Part shown: positions 31,541 through 37,285 of the stretch, in pieces
Layout of the letters: every line of letters starts with the position of its first letter
How positions within the stretch are numbered: position 1 is the first letter of the stretch
Assembly: GCA_030426085.1 (NCBI GenBank)
Contig: JAUHYW010000088.1
Span: forward strand, 1 to 37,285
Direction of reading: 5' to 3'
Origin: a bacterium
Lineage (GTDB): Bacteria > Myxococcota_A > Bradymonadia > UBA7976 > UBA1532
DNA length: 37,285 bases
Program-made: the position numbers and the translations under genes
The notes under the pieces: model-generated
What the model was told of the DNA's origin: nothing
What the model saw: the letters and a program-made list of their open reading frames with translations, nothing else
Database searches by the model: none

Positions 31541-33548
31541 CCCCCCGCTCGTCGTCGCCCAGGCCCAGCCGGGCCACCCGGCTCGCGCGCCCTCTGCGAC
31601 CGGCTCGCCCGCTGCGACCAGCTCCCCCGCCGCGCCGCCCGCGGCCGCAGCCCCCGGGCGATCCGACCCCTACCCCAATACGACCTGGCTGCTCCTCTGC
31701 GCGGCGCTCGTCTTCTCGATGCAGCTCGGCTTCGCGCTGCTCGAGGCGGGCCTCGTCGAGACCAAGAACGCGGTCAGCGTGCTGTACAAGAACACGATGG
31801 ATCTGTGCATCGGGCTGCTCGGCTTCGCGGTGATCGGCTTCCCGTTGATGACCGGCAACACCCGGGCGCTCTTCGACGTCTTCGATCCGGTCTTCGTGCC
31901 CCCTGACGAGGTCGCCCACGCTGATCCCCTGGCCTACTTCCTGTTCCACGCCGCGTTCGCCGCGACCACGGCCACCATCTGCTCGGGGGCGCTCGCCGGC
32001 CGCATCCGGCTGCGGCCGTACATGGCGCTGAGTTTCTTGATCACCTCGGTGATCTACCCGCTCGTGGCCCGGGTCGCCTGGGTCGACGCCCACCTGCCCC
32101 TGCTCGGCGGCGGGGGCGCCTTCGAGGTGTACGACTTCGCCGGGGGCGTGGTGGTGCACGGCGTGGGCGGCATGGCCGCGCTGGGCGCGACGCTGGCCCT
32201 CGGGCGGCGCAAGAACCCCAACTTCACCGCCCACAACGTGCCCCTGGCCACCGCGGGCATGTTCATCCTCTTCCTGGGCTGGTTCGGCTTCAACATGGGC
32301 AGCGTCACCGCCGGCGAGGTCTCCGACCCCGTCTTCTCGTCGGCCGTGGCCCTCGTGGGCACCAACACCGCGCTGGCGGCGGCCTCGGCCGGGCTGGCGT
32401 CCTACCTGGTGGGCACCCTCTTCATGCGCCTGCCCCAGCTCTCGATGAACCTCAACGGCGTGCTGGCGGGGCTGGTGATCATCACCCCCACCGCGCCGCT
32501 CTTCCCCCCGCTGGCGGCGCTGGCCCTCGGCTTCGGCGCCGGCTCGCTGGTGGCGGTCTACGGCGGGTGGCAGGCCCGACGCAGCGCGACCGGCAGCCGC
32601 ATCGACGACCCGGTGGGTGCCATCCCGGTGCATGGTTTCTGTGGCATGCTGGGCGGGTGCCTGGTCGTCTTCGGGCGCTTCGATCTGGCCGCCGACGAGG
32701 GGCACGCGCTGGCGGCCGACGACGTGGCGGCCCAGCTCATCTTCGCGCTCCTGCTGCCGCTGGTGGCCGCGGGGCTGGTGTGGCTGCTGTTCAAGGTCGC
32801 GGCCCAGTTGGGGGTGCGGCTGAGGGTCAAAGCCGAGGCCGAGGACCGGGGGCTCGACCTGGACGAGCACGGCGAGCGGGCCTACGAACTGCACCTCGCC
32901 CCGCCCAGCGTGCACGACTTCAAGGCGGCCATCCAACACAGCCTCCAGGCGCTGAAGAGCTTCGACTACGTCAACGCCGCGGCCTTCCTGGGGCGCACGG
33001 CGAGCAGCCGGGGCGAGGAGGTCGCCGGCGAGCTGCGCCATCAGGCCCCGTTCCGCACCGACTTCGCGATGTGGGTCACCCGGGCCCAGCGGGAGATCGA
33101 CGCGTGCGTCGACTTCATCGGCGACGCCGAGTTCAGGGGCAACAACCTGCGCAGCCTGCAAGCGGACTTCGACACCGCCCTGCGGGAGCTGGCGACCTAC
33201 CCGGTCGAGCCGGCCGGCGCCCGGCGGCAGGCCTACTTCGAGGAGAAGAAGCGGGCGCTCGATCAGGCCCTGACCCGCATGCTCGAGACGCTCGATCGCT
33301 ATCGCCGGTGGATCAAGCAGAACGAGGATCTGCTGGGCCGCCTCGAGGCCCTCGAGGGGCAGCACCGCAGCCTACAGCTCCGGCTCGAGCAGCCCCCCCG
33401 GGCGACGAGCGAGGGCGACGACACCGGGCACCTGCGCAGCCGGCTCGAAGAGGCCGAGCGCCAGAACCGGGAGTCCGGCGCCCGCGTCGCCGAGTTCGAG
33501 CGCCGGCTGAGGGTGCTCCAAGGCATGGTGGACGATCTCCAGAGCTGA
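31524..33548 (+). CDS. Ammonium transporter fused to cytoplasmic coiled-coil domain
   Basis: A 674-residue protein from ATG 31524; this start has no ribosome binding site and the true one may be 31392 (see the displaced 5' end entry). After a Pro/Ala-rich segment the Amt channel begins at TTWLLLCAALVFSMQLGFAL. The conserved Asp and first His are in YDFAGGVVVHGVGG, the pore Phe in WFGFNMGS, and the second His in IPVHGFCGMLGG, so the pore residues are intact. The channel ends near residue 440. The remaining ~230 residues form a cytoplasmic domain of helices (SVHDFKAAIQHSLQALKSFD and onward) ending in a coiled coil (RLEEAERQNRESGARVAEFE). Amt channels with signalling C-termini act as ammonium sensors in some bacteria. 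With a kinase and regulator adjacent, a sensing role is plausible but unproven. Confidence 0.88.
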   Translation: MRPTRPPPLVVAQAQPGHPARAPSATGSPAATSSPAAPPAAAAPGRSDPYPNTTWLLLCAALVFSMQLGFALLEAGLVETKNAVSVLYKNTMDLCIGLLGFAVIGFPLMTGNTRALFDVFDPVFVPPDEVAHADPLAYFLFHAAFAATTATICSGALAGRIRLRPYMALSFLITSVIYPLVARVAWVDAHLPLLGGGGAFEVYDFAGGVVVHGVGGMAALGATLALGRRKNPNFTAHNVPLATAGMFILFLGWFGFNMGSVTAGEVSDPVFSSAVALVGTNTALAAASAGLASYLVGTLFMRLPQLSMNLNGVLAGLVIITPTAPLFPPLAALALGFGAGSLVAVYGGWQARRSATGSRIDDPVGAIPVHGFCGMLGGCLVVFGRFDLAADEGHALAADDVAAQLIFALLLPLVAAGLVWLLFKVAAQLGVRLRVKAEAEDRGLDLDEHGERAYELHLAPPSVHDFKAAIQHSLQALKSFDYVNAAAFLGRTASSRGEEVAGELRHQAPFRTDFAMWVTRAQREIDACVDFIGDAEFRGNNLRSLQADFDTALRELATYPVEPAGARRQAYFEEKKRALDQALTRMLETLDRYRRWIKQNEDLLGRLEALEGQHRSLQLRLEQPPRATSEGDDTGHLRSRLEEAERQNRESGARVAEFERRLRVLQGMVDDLQS

Positions 33549-33558
33549 TCCCGTCCCC

Positions 33559-33582
33559 CGGGGCGGGGCCGCCCCCGCCCCG
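33559..33582 (+). terminator. Strong GC hairpin after the Amt fusion gene
   Basis: CGGGGCGGGG (33559-33568) pairs with CCCCGCCCCG (33573-33582) over ten base pairs with a 4-nt loop, 11 nt after the Amt stop. Its position in the 64-nt gap suggests a terminator, or an attenuator that lowers expression of the next gene. No T-tract follows. Confidence 0.55.
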
Positions 33583-33612
33583 CCCGCGCCCGGGCGCCGC
33601 CGAGGAGCCACG

Positions 33613-35175
33613 ATGCACGTCTCGCCGCCCATCGTCACCGCCGAGGACGCCCGCCGCTGCGCGCTCGAGCTGGGGTATCGCCCGTTCGTGCTGCGCCCCG
33701 TCGCCTGGCTGGTCTCGATCATCGACGGCGATCCCGAGCGGGCCGGCATCGGCGCGGTGCGCCCCCGCACCCGGCTGAGGCTGGACGGGGTGCCGGTCGA
33801 CTTCGAGCGCCGCGCCGACGGCTGGCTGACGGCGTCGCTGCCGGCCGATCGCCGACCCCACGCCCGGCTGAACGACGGCCCCCTGCCCGCCCCCACCCTC
33901 GTCCTGCGGGGCTGGGACGTCCTGCGGATCGGGCAGGACTCGGTCGTCGTCTGCGCCTACCTGCTGCGGGCGACGACCCCGATCGAGGGCTACGAGCCCG
34001 ACGCCATCCGGCGGATCGTATCCTGCGCGGCGGCCGGCCTGCCGGCGACGTTCGAGCGCAGCGACTCGAGCCTCATCCTGCTGCCGCCCGAAGGCACCCC
34101 GCCCGAGGCCGCCGGCACCGACCGGGCCCGGCTGCACGAGGGCCGGGCGGACGCGGCGCCGACCAGCGGCGTCGGCTTCGTCGCGTTCGAGCGCGATCGC
34201 CGCGCCCGCTATCGGATCGTCTCGCCGCCGGGGGCCTTCGCGCCGGCGGGGCTGGAGCGCGTCGTCGACGCCCGGGACGACGCCCGGCGCCAGGAGACCG
34301 ATCTCGAGCGGCGCTGCGCCATGCTCGACGCCCGCCGGGAGCAGCTCGAGCACGACCGGCGGGCGCTCAAGAAGGCCCGGGCCGAGCTGGCCAGCGACAC
34401 GCTCGCGCTGCACCGGCAGCAAGGCGAGGTCGAGGCCCGGGGCCGCAAGGTCGAGGCGGCCCGCCGCACCCTCGAGGCCCGCCGCCGGGAGTGGTTGCAG
34501 CCCCTGCCGATGGGCGCGCGGCGGGTGCTGGTGCTGGTCGACCCGGCGCTGCCGTGGCAGCCGTCGATGTCCCACGAAGGCCAGAACCTCGACCTGCGCC
34601 TGCCCTGCTTCGCCTTCGGCGACGGCCGCTCGACGGTGCGCTACCTGTCCCACCGCCCGGCGGAGTCGCTGCCGTGGCGGCTCGTGCGGGCGGCGGGGCG
34701 GGCCACCGAGCTCATCCTGCGAGCGAAGCCCGATCTGGTCATCTCCCTCGGGCCGGCGGCGGCGGTGGGCCCGGCGACCTTCGACGTGGCCATCCCCCGC
34801 GCGGTGTACGAGTACCCGGCCCCCGGCGAGTCGATGCAGCCCCGCCAGCTCGAAGGCATGGACGCCACGCTGATCGATCGGGTGCACCGCCACCTGAACA
34901 ACCGGGCCCGCGCCATCGCGCTCGGCTGCGCCGACACCGTCGTCCCCGAGACGCCACAGCACACCGACCTGCCGCCCGACGAGCCGCCGGTGGAGGCGTT
35001 CGACTGCACGGCGGCGGGCATCATCGAGGCCACCCGCGAGCTGGACGTGCCCTACGCGCTGCTGATCCGCTTCATCGACGAGCTGGACGGCAACGGCGGG
35101 CCGGAGATCTGCGCGGCGGTGTTCGAGGCCGTCCTCGACGCCGTCGCGGTGCACTTCAACCAGAGCGGGGGCTGA
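33613..35175 (+). CDS. FHA-like / coiled-coil / nucleoside-phosphorylase-like protein
   Basis: A 520-residue soluble protein with GAGGAG before the ATG. Residues about 42-118 (IGAVRPRTRLRLDG, later ARLNDGPL and GWDVLRIGQDSVVV) follow a beta-sandwich pattern like an FHA domain, though the core Arg/Ser/Asn residues are not convincingly present. A coiled coil spans about 212-296. Residues about 301-517 resemble the nucleoside phosphorylase/MTA-nucleosidase fold: LILRAKPDLVISLGPAAAVG parallels the 'P.viintGsag.l' strand, and EAFDCTAAGIIEATREL and YALLIRFIDELDG parallel the 'ME.aA' and 'vR.iSD' blocks, with Asp489-Glu490 where the family has Ser-Asp. Activity is uncertain. The gene overlaps the convergent TIR-kinase gene by 20 bp. 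A phosphopeptide-reading, nucleotide-handling partner of that kinase is my inference. Confidence 0.6.
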   Translation: MHVSPPIVTAEDARRCALELGYRPFVLRPVAWLVSIIDGDPERAGIGAVRPRTRLRLDGVPVDFERRADGWLTASLPADRRPHARLNDGPLPAPTLVLRGWDVLRIGQDSVVVCAYLLRATTPIEGYEPDAIRRIVSCAAAGLPATFERSDSSLILLPPEGTPPEAAGTDRARLHEGRADAAPTSGVGFVAFERDRRARYRIVSPPGAFAPAGLERVVDARDDARRQETDLERRCAMLDARREQLEHDRRALKKARAELASDTLALHRQQGEVEARGRKVEAARRTLEARRREWLQPLPMGARRVLVLVDPALPWQPSMSHEGQNLDLRLPCFAFGDGRSTVRYLSHRPAESLPWRLVRAAGRATELILRAKPDLVISLGPAAAVGPATFDVAIPRAVYEYPAPGESMQPRQLEGMDATLIDRVHRHLNNRARAIALGCADTVVPETPQHTDLPPDEPPVEAFDCTAAGIIEATRELDVPYALLIRFIDELDGNGGPEICAAVFEAVLDAVAVHFNQSGG

Positions 35176-37234
35176 GCGGCTCGTCCTCGGGCACGACCCG
35201 GCGCACCACCCGCAGGCCGACATCGGCGTAGCGGGCGCCGCCGTAGCGATCGGGGCGCCGGGCGCGGGTCCGGGGGCCGGTGCACAGGCGCCGACGGGGG
35301 AAGGGATCGCTGCCGGGCGCCGCGTCGGCCGCCCAGGCGGCGAGCGGCGCGTCCAGATCGGCCAGCCACGGGCGATGGGGCGGATCGACCGCGGACAGCG
35401 ACACGACCACGCTCTGCCACTCGGCCGCGGTGGGCATGCGATAGCCGTCGGCCTCGGGATCCACCGTCGGCTCGCCCGCCTCGAGGCCCGGGTACGCCGG
35501 TCGGCGCCGCTCGAGCTCGGAGAGATCGTTGCAGTAGCGCGCCGCCTCCCACCATGAGACCCGGACCAGCGGCCGGTTGCCCGGCCCTCGTCGGACCCGG
35601 CCCGTCTCGCGGCCGAGCGCGTGGGCCACACTCTCGAAGTGATGCGCCGAGACCATCCGGGTGGCCACCAGCAGCCGCGCAGAGGCCCGCACCAGCGCCG
35701 GGCGCAGGTTCGAGGGCACCCAGGCGAGCATGCGGGGCCGATCGACGCTCGACGACCGCACCGCCCGGCGCAGCTCGGCCCGGAACCCCTCGACCGTCTC
35801 GAAGCGCGCGGTGGGATCGAAGCGGGTGGCCCGGCGGATGACCTCCCGCAGCGGGTCGCAGCACGGCAGCGTATCGATCTGATCGTCGATGGAGCCATGC
35901 ACGGCCAGGAACCGCCCGCTCAAGGCATAGGCGGTGACTTTACCCAAGCTGTAGACATCGGCCCGAGGCAGGTTGCGTCCGTCGTCGTCGCTGGGGCTGT
36001 GGGCGTCGACCCGCAGCGCCGGGATGTCCTGCCCGGTGTCGATCAGCTCGGGCGCCGCGAACTGGAGCGTGCCCAGGCCGCCCTTGGTGTTGCCGGTCGT
36101 ATCGGGGGCCCAGATGAGATCGAAGTCGGTCAGCCGGGCCCGGCCGTCCGATCCCAGCAGGATGTTCTCCGGCTTCACGTCGCGGTGCACCCACTTGCGG
36201 GCGTGGGTCGCCTCGAGGGCCTCGGCCACGTCGAAGACCGCGTCGAGGCTGCGGGCGACCGAGATCTGCGCCGAGCGCACCGCCCGCCGCAGATCGCCGC
36301 CGGTCAGGTACTCCATCGCGAAGAAGGCCTGCCGCTCGTGCCGCTCGACGTCGGTGAGCACGTCGACGATGCCCGGGTGCCCGATCTCGCGCATGCGCCG
36401 CGCGCCGCGGATGAAGCGATCGATGGATCCCATCTTCGAGGCGTGCAGCACTTTGACCGCGACGGTGCGATCGGTCGACTCGTCCAGCGCGCGCCAGACC
36501 TCGCCGAAGCCGCCCTCCCCCACGAACTCGAGCAGCCGGAAGCGCTCGGCGAGCACCGCGTGCTGCCGGGGCCGATCGAGCATGCGCAGGTTGCGCTTGA
36601 CCGCCCGCAGATCGCGCTCGAGCGCCTCGATCCGGGCGTCGGGCACCCCGTTCGCGTCGAGCTCGTGGCGCCGCTGGAGCCGCAGGTCGTCGATGGCCCG
36701 CTGCAGCCGGGCCCGCTCGAAGTCTCCCACCGCCGCCTGGAGCTGGGCGGCGAGCGCGGCCACCCCCTGGTCGCGCAGGGTGATGCTGACGACCCGGTGC
36801 AGCCCGAACGGCACCGGCCCGTCGTCGGGGCCGGCCCCGCCGATGAAGACCGGCACGATGCGGTGCCCGTCCGCCCGGTTCTCGTTGCGCTGGATGGCCC
36901 GGGCGATGGTCTCCCGGCTCTGCCAGTCGGGCTCGTCGGGCGAGATCAGGACGACGGTGATCGCCGCCGAGTCGAGCGCGGCGATCGAGCGGGCGTAGCG
37001 GTCGGTCCCCGGCACGAGGTCGCCCGAGGTGACCGCTCGGTAATACCGCGAGAGCTGCCCCTTGAGCTGCTGCGCGACGCGCCGCTCGTAGCTCGACGCG
37101 GTGGAGTAGGCGATGAAGAACAGCGGCAGCCCCGCCGGCTTCGAGGCCGCGGGGCGGGCGTACGCCGCCGGGCGCCCGGGGCGGGTCTCGCGTGCCCGGC
37201 GGGGGCGGCCGGCGGCTGGGTCGGTCGATGTCAT
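35156..37234 (-). CDS. TIR - Ser/Thr protein kinase - FGE-like fusion protein
   Basis: A 692-residue protein with three domains. TIR (about 37-165): LPLFFIAYSTASSYERRVA, then ITVVLISPDEPDWQSRETIA, where Glu108 (W-x-x-x-E) is at the NADase catalytic position. A helical linker follows. Protein kinase (about 230-490): GEGGFGEVW loop, Lys261 in VAVKVL, HRDVKPEN (Asp352 catalytic), Asp370 in DFD instead of DFG, and AAPE. FGE-sulfatase-like domain (about 515-685): RPLVRVSWWEAARYCNDLS, GYRMPTAAEWQ and VGLRVVRRV; it is short and lacks the GNVWEW block, so it is more likely a binding module than an active formylglycine-generating enzyme. No membrane helix. The C-terminus overlaps the FHA/PNP-like gene tail to tail. 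An immune or conflict role is known for TIR effectors; here it is inferred. Confidence 0.88.
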   Translation of the reverse strand: MTSTDPAAGRPRRARETRPGRPAAYARPAASKPAGLPLFFIAYSTASSYERRVAQQLKGQLSRYYRAVTSGDLVPGTDRYARSIAALDSAAITVVLISPDEPDWQSRETIARAIQRNENRADGHRIVPVFIGGAGPDDGPVPFGLHRVVSITLRDQGVAALAAQLQAAVGDFERARLQRAIDDLRLQRRHELDANGVPDARIEALERDLRAVKRNLRMLDRPRQHAVLAERFRLLEFVGEGGFGEVWRALDESTDRTVAVKVLHASKMGSIDRFIRGARRMREIGHPGIVDVLTDVERHERQAFFAMEYLTGGDLRRAVRSAQISVARSLDAVFDVAEALEATHARKWVHRDVKPENILLGSDGRARLTDFDLIWAPDTTGNTKGGLGTLQFAAPELIDTGQDIPALRVDAHSPSDDDGRNLPRADVYSLGKVTAYALSGRFLAVHGSIDDQIDTLPCCDPLREVIRRATRFDPTARFETVEGFRAELRRAVRSSSVDRPRMLAWVPSNLRPALVRASARLLVATRMVSAHHFESVAHALGRETGRVRRGPGNRPLVRVSWWEAARYCNDLSELERRRPAYPGLEAGEPTVDPEADGYRMPTAAEWQSVVVSLSAVDPPHRPWLADLDAPLAAWAADAAPGSDPFPRRRLCTGPRTRARRPDRYGGARYADVGLRVVRRVVPEDEPLSPRSG

Positions 37235-37244
37235 CGTCCCGCCG

Positions 37245-37285
37245 TCACTCGCTCTCGGTGGTCGCGGTGAAGCCGATGACGAAGG
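37245..37285 (-). CDS. C-terminal end of an upstream gene, cut by window edge
   Basis: The last 12-13 codons of a minus-strand frame, ending FVIGFTATTESE before TGA (37247-37245). It stops 10 bp before the ATG of the TIR-kinase gene, so the two could form an operon. Too short for identification. Confidence 0.35.
   Translation of the reverse strand, partial: FVIGFTATTESE

Noticed and set aside
35156-37234. FGE-like domain as an active formylglycine-generating enzyme
   Set aside because: The domain is short, lacks the GNVWEW block and no sulfatase gene is near; a binding role is more likely.

Overview
This is a very GC-rich chromosomal window with dense gene packing. Most genes begin with a clear GGAGG-type ribosome binding site, and many same-strand stops and starts overlap (ATGA, TGATG, GTGA). 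Several lipoproteins carry long Asp/Pro/Ala-rich linkers after the lipobox. The multihaem cytochrome ends in a Gly-Cys, hydrophobic stretch, Arg-rich tail of the MYXO-CTERM type. Together these point to a myxobacterium-like organism (Myxococcota or a relative); this is inferred from style, since no rRNA or other marker gene is present. I found no tRNA, rRNA, CRISPR array, transposase or phage gene.

Left third (1-12.7 kb). On the minus strand lie a truncated exported helical protein, a P-loop AAA-type ATPase, an unrecognised lysine-rich protein with two CxxCH motifs, and a coupled GNAT-like/PlsC-like acyltransferase pair. Next come two large, translationally coupled lipoproteins with Ig-like domains followed by what I read as TULIP (BPI/SMP-like) lipid-binding domains. 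Divergent from these, on the plus strand, are a DUF3727-like acidic protein coupled to a thiolase, a small DUF4235-like membrane protein behind a near-perfect sigma-54 promoter, and a TonB/AgmX-like protein.

Middle (12.7-26.2 kb). On the minus strand are GlpD and a probable operon: five-haem cytochrome, small coiled-coil membrane protein, MBOAT O-acyltransferase, a 1083-residue SGNH/beta-propeller/SGNH protein, and an HD-like protein. The MBOAT and the SGNH protein probably form an envelope O-acylation machine. An SGNH-esterase lipoprotein lies upstream. Divergent from it is a membrane-anchored subtilase coupled to a small DUF5818-like protein.

Right third (26.3-37.3 kb). An ammonium locus comprises a hybrid histidine kinase, an Amt transporter, a NarL-type response regulator with an extra C-terminal domain, and a second Amt fused to a long cytoplasmic coiled-coil domain. 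The reading frame at the 5' end of the second Amt looks disturbed at a (GC)5 and a C9 tract.

The window ends with its most unusual pair: a protein with an FHA-like region, a coiled coil and a nucleoside-phosphorylase-like domain, facing (with 20 bp tail-to-tail overlap) a TIR-Ser/Thr kinase-FGE-like fusion. I propose these two as a possible undescribed phosphorylation- and nucleotide-based signalling or conflict module. This is an inference from domain architecture only.
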